From Coraliomargarita sinensis (GTDB lineage Bacteria > Verrucomicrobiota > Verrucomicrobiia > Opitutales > Coraliomargaritaceae): DNA of 31,450 nucleotides. This document shows positions 6,750 through 15,903 of this stretch, in pieces. The stretch covers positions 1 to 31,450 of the forward strand of contig NZ_QHJQ01000015.1 in the NCBI RefSeq assembly GCF_003185655.1, written 5' to 3'. The notes under the pieces were generated by a model. That model saw nothing but the letters and a program-made list of their open reading frames with translations. It ran no database searches and was not told the origin of the DNA. Positions within the stretch are counted from its first letter, which is position 1; the number at the start of each line of letters is the position of its first letter. The position numbers were made by a program, and so were the translations under genes.

Positions 6750-9113
6750 ATGAGCGTCCGTATCCACCAACTTTCCAAAGACATAGGAATGGAAAACAAG
6801 GAGCTGATTGCGCTCCTCAGGAGCCGCGGTTTTGAGGTAAAGAGCGCATCCAGCACAATCGACAACATCAGCGCCGACGCGATTCGCGAGGAATACAGCA
6901 AGCCTGAAGAGCCATCCGCCGAGGAGGCGGCCTCCGAGGCGAAGGAAGAAGAAAAGCCTGCCGCACCGCAAATTCCTGCGGGTGCTTTTGTGAAGAGTGC
7001 CGAGGATATTCAGCGCGAGCGCGAAGCCAAGGCAGCTGCGGAAAAAGAGGAAAAAGAAAAAGCTGCGGGCAAGGAAAAGCCTAAGGAAGCTACCGGCCCC
7101 AAGGCGGAAGAACCAGCAGAACCGGTCAAAAAACCGACCTCGCCACCGCCTGCACCCGCAACGCCGCCGAAGCCGCCCGCACCTCCTGCCGGTGGCCCGC
7201 CGAAACCCCCTTCAACACCTCCTTCGACTCCGGCACCACCGAAGCCGCCCGCGGCCTCAGCTCCGGAGGCACCCGAGGAAAGTTCCGGAGAGCGAGAGAG
7301 TTCAGAGGCTTCCGATGAAATCAAAACCATTCACGTCAAGCCTCCGATCGTGGTGCGTGATTTTGCCGGTGAGATTGGCCTCAAACCTTTCAAACTCATC
7401 TCTGAACTAATGGAGATGGGTATCTTCGCTTCGATGAATCAAAGCATCGAAGAAGATGTCGCCAAAAACCTGGCTGAACGTCATGGCTGCATTCTTGAAG
7501 TGCACCATCGGGGTGAGGGGTCGGAACAAGGCGGAGCGAAGCCGAAAGAGGAAAAGCCGGACGAAGATGATCCCCGCTTCCTTGAGCCGCGTCCGCCGGT
7601 TGTCTGTATTCTCGGTCACGTCGACCACGGTAAAACGACATTGCTCGATACCATTCGTAAGGCCAACGTCACCGCCGGTGAAGCCGGTGGTATCACGCAG
7701 CATATCGGTGCCTATCAGATCGAGCATAAGGACCAGAAGATTTCTTTCGTCGATACTCCGGGCCACGCCGCATTTTCCAAGATGCGCTCCCGCGGCGCCA
7801 ACGTCACTGACGTGGCGGTTCTCGTGATTGCTGCGGACGATGCCTTCAAGCCGCAGACGGATGAAGCGCTTAAGTTCGCCAAAGAAGCGAACAATGCGAT
7901 CGTGGTTGCGATTAACAAGATCGATTCGAAGGGATCCAATCCCGACCGCGTGAAGCAGCAGATGCAGGAAAAGGGCATCGCGCCCGAAGAATGGGGCGGC
8001 GAGACTGTGACGGTGGAAGTTTCCGCGCTGAACGGTACCAATATCGACGAGCTGCTCGACATGATTTTGCTCCAGGCCGAGGTCCTCGAACTGAAGGCCA
8101 ACCCGAAGTGCCCGCCGAGCGGCACCGTGGTCGAGTCCCAGGTTGAACTTGGCCGTGGCGCGACCGCGACTGTCATTGTGGAGCGCGGTACATTGAAAAA
8201 GGGTGACGCGCTGCTTTGCGGCGAGGTTTACTGCCGTGTGAAATCCATGACGGATGCCGACGGGAATATGCTCAAGTCTGTGCCTCCGGGGACACCGGCC
8301 CGTGTGATGGGGTGGTCGGATACGCCCGCATCCGGTGCGAAGTTTACCTCCGAGAAAAACGAAAAAGCCGCTAAGCGTGCCGCAGAAGAAGCTATGCAGG
8401 CCCGTAAACTGACCGATGCCGCTGAAAGCGCCGAAAAGAGTGGCGAAGGCGGAGCCGCTACCGTGGAAGATCTCTTTGCGGCGATCGAAAACCAGCAGAA
8501 GAAGTCGCTCCGCGTGATTGTGAAGTCTGACGTTCACGGCTCGACAGAAGCACTTGTTTCGGCACTCGAAGAAATCGAAAGCGATAAGGTGGACCTCGAG
8601 GTCATCAGCAAGGGCGTTGGCCATGTGACCAAGAACGATGTTACGTTGGCTAGTGCAGGCGGTGCCGTCATTGTCGGATTTAACGTCAAGCTGGACAACG
8701 GCGTGCAGAGTCTCGCCAAGCATCACGACGTGCGCATTATCCAGCACGAGATTATTTACGAACTCATCGACCAGGTGGAAGAAGCAATGGCCGAACTACT
8801 CGATGCGGAATACATCGAAAGTAAGTCCGGCGCAGCCGAAGTTCGCCAGGTCTTTAGTGTCGGTAAGGGCCGAAATGTGGCCGGCTGCATGATCACTGAA
8901 GGTACAATCAAACGTAACGGTATCGCACGCCTCATGCGTGGTGGCGAGTTGATTCACGAAGGCAAGGTTGATACGCTCAAGCGCTTCAAGGACGACGTGA
9001 AGGAAGTTCGTGCCGGCTACGAATGTGGTATCAACATTTCCGAATACAACGACTACCAGGAAGGCGACACGATCGAGTGTTTCGAAGTCGAGGAGCAGCG
9101 CCCCTCGCTTTAG
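6750..9113 (+). CDS. infB: Translation initiation factor IF-2
   Basis: This 787-residue GTPase places initiator tRNA on the 30S subunit and promotes subunit joining. The N-terminus has an IF2_N module (residues 1-50, [19 protein letters not shown]). A long charged and Pro/Ala-rich linker follows (about 50-195), with dense PPKPP-type repeats. A second IF2_N-like helix bundle comes next (about 203-250), then the G domain: G1 GHVDHGKT (289-296), G3 DTPGH (335-339) and G4 NKID (389-392). Domains II to IV follow, ending VEEQRPSL. An extra charged segment (about residues 533-575, rich in Lys, Ala and Glu) interrupts the domain II/III linker. It follows nusA by 57 bases and precedes rbfA, the classic order. 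Confidence 0.98.
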   Translation: MSVRIHQLSKDIGMENKELIALLRSRGFEVKSASSTIDNISADAIREEYSKPEEPSAEEAASEAKEEEKPAAPQIPAGAFVKSAEDIQREREAKAAAEKEEKEKAAGKEKPKEATGPKAEEPAEPVKKPTSPPPAPATPPKPPAPPAGGPPKPPSTPPSTPAPPKPPAASAPEAPEESSGERESSEASDEIKTIHVKPPIVVRDFAGEIGLKPFKLISELMEMGIFASMNQSIEEDVAKNLAERHGCILEVHHRGEGSEQGGAKPKEEKPDEDDPRFLEPRPPVVCILGHVDHGKTTLLDTIRKANVTAGEAGGITQHIGAYQIEHKDQKISFVDTPGHAAFSKMRSRGANVTDVAVLVIAADDAFKPQTDEALKFAKEANNAIVVAINKIDSKGSNPDRVKQQMQEKGIAPEEWGGETVTVEVSALNGTNIDELLDMILLQAEVLELKANPKCPPSGTVVESQVELGRGATATVIVERGTLKKGDALLCGEVYCRVKSMTDADGNMLKSVPPGTPARVMGWSDTPASGAKFTSEKNEKAAKRAAEEAMQARKLTDAAESAEKSGEGGAATVEDLFAAIENQQKKSLRVIVKSDVHGSTEALVSALEEIESDKVDLEVISKGVGHVTKNDVTLASAGGAVIVGFNVKLDNGVQSLAKHHDVRIIQHEIIYELIDQVEEAMAELLDAEYIESKSGAAEVRQVFSVGKGRNVAGCMITEGTIKRNGIARLMRGGELIHEGKVDTLKRFKDDVKEVRAGYECGINISEYNDYQEGDTIECFEVEEQRPSL

Positions 9114-9170
9114 GCTCAGTCGCCCGTCCGGCGTTGGATGTTCGGCGTTCAATGTTAACTTTCGTCTGTC

Positions 9171-9515
9171 ATGTCTCAAAGAATCTCCCGTATTAACGAG
9201 TTGCTTCAGCGAGAAGTCAGCGAGCAGATGCGCCGCTACTATCGCAGCGAGACAGCTGCGATTACCATCAGCGACGTCGACTGTTCCACCGACCTGCGTC
9301 ACGCCAAGATATTCTTTTCCGTGTTGGGGGATGATGCCGCGATCCGTGATGCCGAGGCGCTCTTCAACCGCATCGGTAAGGACCTGCGCCAGCGTGTCAG
9401 TAAGCACGTTATTCTGAAATACTTTCCCCGTTTCGACTTCGTCTATGATCCTTCACTCGAACGCGGTGCGGAGATCAATGACCTGCTCGATCAACTCGAT
9501 ATTGAAAATGACTGA
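9171..9515 (+). CDS. rbfA: 30S ribosome-binding factor A
   Basis: This 114-residue KH-like protein assists 16S rRNA 5'-end maturation and cold adaptation of the 30S subunit. The family patterns are the N-terminal [17 protein letters not shown] helix, the [21 protein letters not shown] strands and the helix of an [21 protein letters not shown] block. The length is typical. It lies between infB and nrnA, and its last 8 bases overlap the nrnA start at 9508, which suggests translational coupling. Confidence 0.95.
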   Translation: MSQRISRINELLQREVSEQMRRYYRSETAAITISDVDCSTDLRHAKIFFSVLGDDAAIRDAEALFNRIGKDLRQRVSKHVILKYFPRFDFVYDPSLERGAEINDLLDQLDIEND

Positions 9516-10515
9516 TCAAAAATTCTATCCCGAAGAGAGCCCTCGCTTTGCCCAAGCGGTCGAACAACTCAAAGGCAAAAAAGTCGCCGTGCTCGGGCAC
9601 CAGCGCCCGGACGGAGACTGTATCGGCTCTATTGTTGCCGTGGTGCGTGTTTTGAAAAGTCTCGGTATCGAAGCGGTCGGCCTGAATCGAGACAGTGTGC
9701 CAGCCTCTCTGGAAAACTTTGTCGGTGATACGCCGTTAATGCTGGCGGATGATTTTCAACCTGACGGCCATGTCGCGGTCACGGTGGACTCGGCCGATTT
9801 CAAGCGGGTAGGGGATCGTTTGAATGAGCTTTTCCCTGAGGTCGCTCTCAATATTGACCACCATATTTCCAATAAGGAATACGGTGCTGAAAACATCGTG
9901 ATTGCCGATGCCTGTGCCACAGCGGAAATTCTTGCCGGCTTCTTCCTCGACCTCGGCTACGAGATTGACGCGGTTACCGCCCAGGGGCTCTACGTCGGAA
10001 TTGCGACCGACACCGGTCAGTTCCGTTTCCCCTCCACGACGCCGGAAACGTTTGAGATCGCCCGCCGTCTCTGCGAGCAAGGTGCCAATCCTTCCGAGGC
10101 GGCCTATCAACTCTACGAGCGCGAGAGCTTTGCCAAGATACAGTTGCTACAGCACTTTCTGGATTCACTACACATGGAGTTTGATAACCGTGTCTGCATC
10201 GGCCTGCTCGAGAATGGTATTTATGACCAAACTGGGGCGACTATCGACGATGCTGAAGGTCTGGTCGACTACGCCCGGGCCATTGATGGTGTCGACGTCG
10301 GGGTATTGATCGAAGATCGTGATGGTGCGATCAAGGTTAGCCTGCGGGCCAAGGATCCCTTCTATCGTGTGGACCAGGTAGCCAAGCAGTTCAGCGGTGG
10401 CGGTCACGCCTGTGCCGCGGGCTTGAATGTGGAAAACAGCTCGATTGCCGAGTTCCAGCCCAAATTGATTGAAGCGTTGGGCGAACACCTGAAAACCCTC
10501 GGCACCGAAAAATAA
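9508..10515 (+). CDS. nrnA: Bifunctional oligoribonuclease / PAP phosphatase (DHH-DHHA1)
   Basis: This 335-residue phosphoesterase degrades nano-RNAs and can hydrolyse 3'-phosphoadenosine 5'-phosphate. The DHH domain shows [12 protein letters not shown] (residues 30-41), VDSAD (92-96), the signature NIDHHISN (Asp116-His117-His118) and [18 protein letters not shown]. The C-terminal DHHA1 domain ends in the [12 protein letters not shown] substrate-binding loop. The reading frame is open upstream to 9445, but the ATG at 9508 gives the family-typical N-terminus and sits inside the rbfA stop region. The gene commonly occurs between rbfA and truB in many phyla, as here; truB follows after 3 bases. 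Confidence 0.95.
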   Translation: MTDQKFYPEESPRFAQAVEQLKGKKVAVLGHQRPDGDCIGSIVAVVRVLKSLGIEAVGLNRDSVPASLENFVGDTPLMLADDFQPDGHVAVTVDSADFKRVGDRLNELFPEVALNIDHHISNKEYGAENIVIADACATAEILAGFFLDLGYEIDAVTAQGLYVGIATDTGQFRFPSTTPETFEIARRLCEQGANPSEAAYQLYERESFAKIQLLQHFLDSLHMEFDNRVCIGLLENGIYDQTGATIDDAEGLVDYARAIDGVDVGVLIEDRDGAIKVSLRAKDPFYRVDQVAKQFSGGGHACAAGLNVENSSIAEFQPKLIEALGEHLKTLGTEK

Positions 10516-10518
10516 AGT

Positions 10519-11247
10519 ATGTCCCAGAATCAAACAGATACGCCCGAAGGTATCCTGCTAGTCGATAAGCCGCAGGGGATTACTTCGCACGATGTAGTTT
10601 CCAAGCTGCGTCGTGTCTTTCATATCAAAAAGATCGGTCATGCCGGCACGCTGGATCCCATGGCAACCGGGCTATTGGTCATGCTCGTGGGGAAGGCCAC
10701 CAAGGTCTCGCAATACCTGATGAGTATGGACAAGGAATACACTGGTACGATCCGGTTGGGCCAGACGACTGACTCACAGGATGCCGACGGTGAGGTTGTG
10801 GAAGAGCGCCCGGTGCCGGATTTGACCGAGGGAACTATTCTTAAGGAAATGAAGGCGTTTATTGGCGACCAGTACCAAACCCCGCCCATGTTCTCGGCCA
10901 AGAAGGTGAAAGGGCAGCCGCTCTACAAACTGGCCAGAAAAGGAAAGACGGTCGAACGGGAGCCGCGGGTGATCAACATCGCCAAGTTTGAGCTGTCGCG
11001 TTTCGCTTCGCCGGAGCTGGATTTCCTGGTGGCCTGCAGTAAAGGAACTTACGTCCGCACGATCGCGCACGACCTCGGTGAGCGCCTCGGCTGCGGAGGC
11101 CATCTTTGCGGCCTGCGCCGAACCGGAGTGGGTAAGTTCCGTATCGAAAAAGCAGATACAATCGAAGCCATCGAGAGCATGTCGCCTTCCGCGCTGCGTA
11201 AGCGCTTGATCCCTGTTCTGCAGGCCGTCCCAAGTCACGCCCTGTAA
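10519..11247 (+). CDS. truB: tRNA pseudouridine(55) synthase
   Basis: This 242-residue enzyme isomerises U55 in the T-loop of tRNAs. The family motifs are [17 protein letters not shown] near the N-terminus, [12 protein letters not shown] with the catalytic Asp46, the [10 protein letters not shown] strand, and [23 protein letters not shown] (about 174-196). There is no PUA domain at the C-terminus, so it is a short TruB. It starts 3 bases after the nrnA stop and is followed by ribF. Confidence 0.97.
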   Translation: MSQNQTDTPEGILLVDKPQGITSHDVVSKLRRVFHIKKIGHAGTLDPMATGLLVMLVGKATKVSQYLMSMDKEYTGTIRLGQTTDSQDADGEVVEERPVPDLTEGTILKEMKAFIGDQYQTPPMFSAKKVKGQPLYKLARKGKTVEREPRVINIAKFELSRFASPELDFLVACSKGTYVRTIAHDLGERLGCGGHLCGLRRTGVGKFRIEKADTIEAIESMSPSALRKRLIPVLQAVPSHAL

Positions 11248-11321
11248 AATTTTATGGCCGATGCCCCCGGGTTTTGCTCAAATCCAGACAGCCTGCCGCT
11301 AGCGACGACCGCCCCTCAAGA

Positions 11322-12263
11322 ATGAATATCCCCTCCAGCGCCGAAAACTTTCAGGCTCTCTCCGGTCTGAAGTCCGAGCTACATCTGGCGATCGGTGTTT
11401 TTGACGGGGTTCACCTCGGGCATAAAGCGGTCGTTGAGTCAGCGGTCTTCTCAGCTCAGCGCAGCAAGGGGGTCTCCGCTGTCCTGACTTTCGACCCCCA
11501 TCCGAGTCAGCTCTTCCGTCCGGAGAACCCGACTCGACTGATCATGCCGATCGAGACGAAGGCCACTATGCTTCATGCCATCGGTGTCGATTGTGTGATC
11601 TGCAAAAAATTTGATCGTGAATTCGCCGCCATTCTCGCGGAGAATTTTCTGGCTCATCTGAAGGAGCAATTGCCGACACTTAAGTCAATCTACGTGGGGG
11701 AGAATTTCCGTTTCGGGCAAAAGCGTGCAGGCGATGTGGCAACCCTGATCGCATCCGGCCGCGAGTTGGGGCTCGGCGTATTCAGTGCCGAACGGATCAA
11801 GCACAATGGCGAGCCCATTAGCAGTACACGTATTCGTGCTGAATTGGAGGCTGGCCGCATTCGTGAGGCCAATGACTTGCTCGGCTATAATTACACTAGT
11901 TCCGGTAAGATCGTCAGCGGGGCGAAGTTGGGTCGAAAGATCGGCTTTCCCACCATGAACCTCCCCTGGCAGCCGGAGTGCTTGCCGCGTTTTGGTGTCT
12001 ACTTTGTCTACTTCCGTCAATCGGGTGAAAAGACCTGGGCGCCGGCCGTAGCGAATTATGGCGTCAAGCCGACGGTCGATGCAAACCCATCGGAACCTAC
12101 GCTAGAAGTGCACGCCCTCGATCCGGTCGAGTTGCAGCCCGGCGATGCGATTGATGTGGCTTGGCTCAAATTTATCCGGCCGGAGCAGAAGTTCGATTCG
12201 GTCGGCGAGCTCAAGGCTCAGATCGCTCAGGATTGCGAGACGGCACGGAGTTTGGTCAGCTGA
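11322..12263 (+). CDS. ribF: Bifunctional riboflavin kinase / FMN adenylyltransferase
   Basis: This enzyme makes FMN and FAD from riboflavin. The nucleotidyltransferase domain shows [13 protein letters not shown] (His31 and His34, numbered from the ATG at 11322), [13 protein letters not shown] and [13 protein letters not shown]. The riboflavin kinase domain follows with [13 protein letters not shown] and [10 protein letters not shown]. The open frame reaches a TTG at 11274, but its first 16 residues (Ser/Arg/Ala-rich) do not belong to the family, and the ATG at 11322 is a better start, giving 313 residues. It lies downstream of truB with a 74-base gap, an arrangement seen widely. A perfect hairpin follows its stop. 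Confidence 0.96.
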   Translation: MNIPSSAENFQALSGLKSELHLAIGVFDGVHLGHKAVVESAVFSAQRSKGVSAVLTFDPHPSQLFRPENPTRLIMPIETKATMLHAIGVDCVICKKFDREFAAILAENFLAHLKEQLPTLKSIYVGENFRFGQKRAGDVATLIASGRELGLGVFSAERIKHNGEPISSTRIRAELEAGRIREANDLLGYNYTSSGKIVSGAKLGRKIGFPTMNLPWQPECLPRFGVYFVYFRQSGEKTWAPAVANYGVKPTVDANPSEPTLEVHALDPVELQPGDAIDVAWLKFIRPEQKFDSVGELKAQIAQDCETARSLVS

Positions 12264-12283
12264 CGAAATGTCATTATTATGTG

Positions 12284-12321
12284 AACCGTTAATTCACGTG
12301 CATTCACGTGAATTAACGGTT
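12284..12321. repeat. Perfect 17-bp inverted repeat (hairpin) between ribF and rluD
   Basis: AACCGTTAATTCACGTG (12284-12300) and its exact reverse complement (12305-12321) flank a 4-base loop CATT. No T-run follows on either strand, so it is not a standard intrinsic terminator. It ends 20 bases before the rluD start. It could stabilise the ribF mRNA end, act as an imperfect bidirectional terminator, bind a dyad-recognising protein, or be a REP-like element. Confidence 0.85.
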
Positions 12322-12341
12322 AAAGCAATTCTTTCTCTCAA

Positions 12342-13280
12342 GTGCCAGAACGTGTCATAGAATTTGTAGTTCCTGAAGGAACTAAACCGCAACGTGCCGA
12401 TAAGTTGTTTGCGGCCGAGTTTGATGACGTCAGCCGTGCCCGCCTCCAGCGAGCCTTCGATGCCGGACAGGTGACTTTCGACGGTGAAGTGATTGATAAG
12501 CGATTTAAAATTTCCCGTCCCGGTTTACTGCAAGCGGTATTGGAAGAGCCTCAATTTGATGCACCACCCAAACCGGTCGATCTACCGCTGGACATTATTT
12601 TCGAAGATGCGTCCATTATCGTGGTCAACAAGGCTCCCGGCATGGTGACCCATCCCGGGAACGGCACGGGGGACGATACGCTGGTGCATGCGTTGCTGCA
12701 TCATTGCAAAGGACAGCTAAGTTCGGTCGGCGCACCGGATCGGCCGGGTATTGTCCATCGTCTCGATAAGGAAACCAGCGGACTGATCGTGGCCGCCAAG
12801 ACGGATAAGGCCCATCACAAGCTCGCGGCAGCCTTCAGTGAACGGGAAACCTACAAGCGTTACACCGCACTTGTTCTCGGCGTGCCCAAGCGTTCTTCCG
12901 GCACCTGTTTCGAGCCCATCGGCCGCCACCCCGTCGTGCGCACCCGCATGTCGGTGCAGAAAAATGGTCGCGAAGCCCACACCGATTGGCGAGTTGAAGA
13001 AGCTTTCGCGAAACAGGCCGCTCTGGTCAGTTGCGTCATCCATACCGGACGCACCCACCAAATTCGCGTGCACATGAGCCATCTCGGCCACCCGCTGCTC
13101 GGTGATTCCACTTACGGCTTTAAAGCCAATCGCCTGAAAGGCACGACTGTCCCGCGTGTCATGCTGCACTCGACGGAGCTCCGCATCGCCCACCCGGAGA
13201 GCGGAAATGAGGCGCGCTTCGAGGCGCCGCTGCCCAACGATATTAAACAGTTGTGCGCTGCGCTGAAAAAATTGGCTTAG
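12342..13280 (+). CDS. rluD: RluA/RluD-family 23S rRNA pseudouridine synthase
   Basis: This 312-residue protein has an N-terminal S4-like RNA-binding domain (about 10-65, [21 protein letters not shown]). The synthase domain shows [17 protein letters not shown], the signature [12 protein letters not shown] with the catalytic Asp142, [22 protein letters not shown] and a final LHS..L...HP strand. This domain order is that of RluD, which modifies the 1911-1917 helix 69 uridines, although RluC-like specificity cannot be excluded. The start is GTG, 20 bases after a strong hairpin and without an obvious Shine-Dalgarno sequence. It closes the core block. Confidence 0.9.
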   Translation: MPERVIEFVVPEGTKPQRADKLFAAEFDDVSRARLQRAFDAGQVTFDGEVIDKRFKISRPGLLQAVLEEPQFDAPPKPVDLPLDIIFEDASIIVVNKAPGMVTHPGNGTGDDTLVHALLHHCKGQLSSVGAPDRPGIVHRLDKETSGLIVAAKTDKAHHKLAAAFSERETYKRYTALVLGVPKRSSGTCFEPIGRHPVVRTRMSVQKNGREAHTDWRVEEAFAKQAALVSCVIHTGRTHQIRVHMSHLGHPLLGDSTYGFKANRLKGTTVPRVMLHSTELRIAHPESGNEARFEAPLPNDIKQLCAALKKLA

Positions 13281-14159
13281 GTGCACGTCACCTCCGTCAT
13301 CGCGTTAAGCGCTTGCGTCTACGCTCTACGAACTACGCCGGATACGGTGGCTGTTAACAGTGTGGGAAGGCGCTGATTGAGCTTCTCTCCCGGGCGGCCG
13401 AGCCCCAAAACTGCGTTTCGACTTGTGCGGCCATAATCTAGTAATGGCTCAGGCGACGTGGCCTCGCTGGTGACAGCGGGGTCGATGGCTCGCGACCTGA
13501 TTCCCCTCCCCGAAAAAATAGCTCTCAGTCCTCTCCATTTTACTCCTATTCTTAATCTTTCTCTTAATCCAAATCTGTATCCCCCCTCTCCCCGGTTTTA
13601 CAGCCGAGGCGACCACCGATGAGAAACGGCCCGGCCTACGTACGGGAATCCGGAATCGGATCTCAACGTGCAGCGCGCTTTAAGGGGTTGCAGTCCTTTC
13701 TGCGATAGAGGTTAGGGCGCAATCCGCAGTTCGACGGGCTCACCGCGCGCCGTCCTACAAGTGGGACGCGGGGTGTCATGCGCAAACGCCCCGCAAGCCC
13801 AACGGGATTATGTAAATAAAATATAAACTCGTTTAGCAAATATAAGATTAGCCAATCGACTGTTGACTCAAATCGTTCACCGTGAATTAGCTTTTTAGCG
13901 TAATACCCTAACGCTTATGAGAAAAATACCTGATAGCCGGTATGGACTTTTACCTCTATTGAACGATAGGTGCCTGGTCTGGATTTGCTGCCCCAAGAAG
14001 CTGCTTTCAAAGGGGTCGGCTTGCATTACTCAGGGTCAAGTCCTCAGCTGGCGCCTGCGCTCTTCGATGTTCGTAATGCAATGGGCCGTCAGACCCTCGG
14101 CTCGATCAACTTTCTCAAGCGTATTCCGAACTCCGTGAACCCCAACACTTCTGAAGCTT
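13281..14159. other. 879-base stretch without a convincing gene
   Basis: I see no recognisable gene here. The left part (13281-13520) is GC-rich with no long reading frame. A pyrimidine-rich tract on the plus strand covers 13522-13593. The part from 13680 to 13800 has GC-rich short inverted repeats such as CGTCC...GGACG around 13760-13780. From 13810 it turns AT-rich, with a TTGACT at 13863-13868 and an AGCGT/ACGCT hairpin near 13896-13914 that could belong to a promoter or leader for the large genes downstream. Two small overlapping frames (13917-14138 and 13970-14179) encode 73 and 69 residues with no recognisable features. I do not call them genes, although the second one overlaps the next start and could be a leader or a relic. 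Confidence 0.6.
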
Positions 14160-15860
14160 ATGAAAATAAAACGCTTTAATCGAAAAATCGCTCCGCTCGC
14201 TCTTTCGGTCTTTGCGCTATCGAGCACGCTGGATTTGCAGGCTGGCGGAAACTCAGCTAGTGATAAAACAAACGGTCGGACGGAAAAATCAGTTTTTAGC
14301 CTGTCTCCGGTTGCCCCGGTTGTGAATTGGGAGACGTATGGCTCCTTTCAGACGAACGCCTTGCCGGCAAATCAGTTTACCGGAGTCGGTGAAGAAGGCT
14401 TGATTGATTACAAATATCTTTTGGGGCTGAGGGTTGCGTCGCTTCGTGTAATGCAGGGAGATTCGGGAACCGCTCCGACGGGCGAATCCACTCTGATTGA
14501 TTCGCTGGGCATTGATACGAACAATATTCTTACAGAGTCTCTCGGAATACTGGATACGGGGGTTGAGGCCGAAGCCAGTACCTACGTTCCGCTAAGCTTT
14601 GAAGGTGGTACCCTTATGGTCGGCGTGGGCCAGGAAGCTGAACCCGTGGTGACGCAGGGGAATGCGATTGATTTGCTCGACGAAAATTTTGTTTTCCGTT
14701 CAGCGAGGAATTCCGGCTCGAAGAATTCTTTTCTTCTGGAGGGCCGCTTGGAAGGTCCGGGCATGATCCCGATGGAAGGTGATGGCGTCCGGTTGATGTG
14801 GTTCCCGGAAACGGCCTCTTTTAGGGCCGGCTACGGTACATCGGGTTGGAATGAAAATAGGGTAGGTCTCTATTCGGCTGCTTTTGGCGACTCGACCGAA
14901 GCGAGTGGAAGCTATTCCTTCGCCGCGGGCGATTCCAATATCGCTGCTGGTGACGGTGCGGTTGCCTTTGGGCTCCAGAATCAGGCGGATTTATACCTAT
15001 CCACTGTTTTCGGTCGATACAATTTAAGTGGGCGAAGTGATTGGTCTGCGGGGAGTATGAGCAGTTGGGATGCAGGTGATCCTCTTTTCGAATTGGGTAT
15101 CGGTACGGGTGCTAAGGACGCTGATCGTGCGAACGCCCTGACCGTACTGAAGAGTGGACGGATTATTTTGGGTCCCCACCAGGGTTTTCCGGATTCTGAT
15201 GAAACCCTGCAGATTAAGGGGCCAGCCCTGCTGGGGAACTATTCGGATATGAGCGCGGCTAGCCCAACGCCGGGCGCTGTTCGCTACGATGCCGTTAATG
15301 ACGTGTTTGAAGGCTATCTTGCTGATGCTGATGGCGCGGGCAATCCCGGCTGGGCTTTGTTGTCGATCATACGAAATGAAATTAAGAATTGGGATGAAGC
15401 CTACCGTTGGGGGGACCACTCTTCGGCGGGTTACTTGAGGGTAGAATCGGATCCGGACTTCGAGTCCAGTCCGGCTGCCGACATCACTCAATCGGAGATC
15501 GAAAATTGGAATGCGGGGGCCTACACGAATCAATGGCTGACCGGGGCCTCGGCTCCCGCTTCGGAAGGCGACAACGACGATCTCTTTCTGAATGTAACGA
15601 CGGGCGATTACTTTCAAAAGGTAGAGGGCGATTGGGTCGCGCTGGGTAATCTGACTGGGCCTCCTGGGCCCGCCGGTCGCGATGGGGTGGACGGTGACAG
15701 CTTTTTCACGCTGACCGGTTCGGGCGTCACTTATAACGGTGGAGGTGTCGGTATCGGGACTGAGCCGACGGAAGCATTGGAAGTGGATGGGAATATCAAA
15801 ACATCCGGTGCCGTTATTCTGAGCTCCCATGCCGGCGATATCCCCGGAATAACTTACTGA
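14160..15860 (+). CDS. Secreted fibre-like protein (YadA-head-like, collagen-like and tail-fibre-like segments)
   Basis: This 566-residue protein starts with a basic N-terminus and a hydrophobic signal segment (about residues 10-28, ending LQAGG), so it is Sec-exported. A YadA/Hia head-like run (about 233-280) repeats units such as AFGDSTEASGSYSFAAGDSN and AAGDGAVAFG. A GAVRYDAVNDVFEGY segment near residue 375 is like those of tail-fibre and S74-type proteins. A short collagen-like GPPGPAGRDGVDGDS follows at about 500-514. The segment GVGIGTEPTEALEVDGNIKT near the end is also fibre-like. Proteins of this kind normally form trimeric stalks. An expected C-terminal anchor or intramolecular chaperone domain is absent: the protein stops at GDIPGITY. 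It is the first of three consecutive large exported genes and lies 43 bases before the next. Function as an adhesin or structural fibre is inferred. Confidence 0.7.
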   Translation: MKIKRFNRKIAPLALSVFALSSTLDLQAGGNSASDKTNGRTEKSVFSLSPVAPVVNWETYGSFQTNALPANQFTGVGEEGLIDYKYLLGLRVASLRVMQGDSGTAPTGESTLIDSLGIDTNNILTESLGILDTGVEAEASTYVPLSFEGGTLMVGVGQEAEPVVTQGNAIDLLDENFVFRSARNSGSKNSFLLEGRLEGPGMIPMEGDGVRLMWFPETASFRAGYGTSGWNENRVGLYSAAFGDSTEASGSYSFAAGDSNIAAGDGAVAFGLQNQADLYLSTVFGRYNLSGRSDWSAGSMSSWDAGDPLFELGIGTGAKDADRANALTVLKSGRIILGPHQGFPDSDETLQIKGPALLGNYSDMSAASPTPGAVRYDAVNDVFEGYLADADGAGNPGWALLSIIRNEIKNWDEAYRWGDHSSAGYLRVESDPDFESSPAADITQSEIENWNAGAYTNQWLTGASAPASEGDNDDLFLNVTTGDYFQKVEGDWVALGNLTGPPGPAGRDGVDGDSFFTLTGSGVTYNGGGVGIGTEPTEALEVDGNIKTSGAVILSSHAGDIPGITY

Positions 15861-15903
15861 TGGTGCGACAAATCTAGCGACGAATGGATCACTCCGATCG
15901 TGT

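Noticed and set aside
7407..8747. 446-codon open frame on the minus strand opposite infB
   Set aside because: It overlaps the G domain and domain II of infB, which are unmistakable. The opposite-strand peptide is His/Asp-rich shadow sequence with no family features.
13281..14159. A tRNA, rRNA fragment or riboswitch in the long gap
   Set aside because: I found no cloverleaf with a GTTC-type T-loop, no rRNA-like block and no riboswitch core that I can recognise by eye. A covariance-model search would be decisive.
13917..14179. Two small overlapping plus-strand frames (73 and 69 codons)
   Set aside because: Neither shows a domain, signal peptide or good start. They lie in a gene-free stretch and one overlaps the next gene start. 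I mention them only as possible relics.
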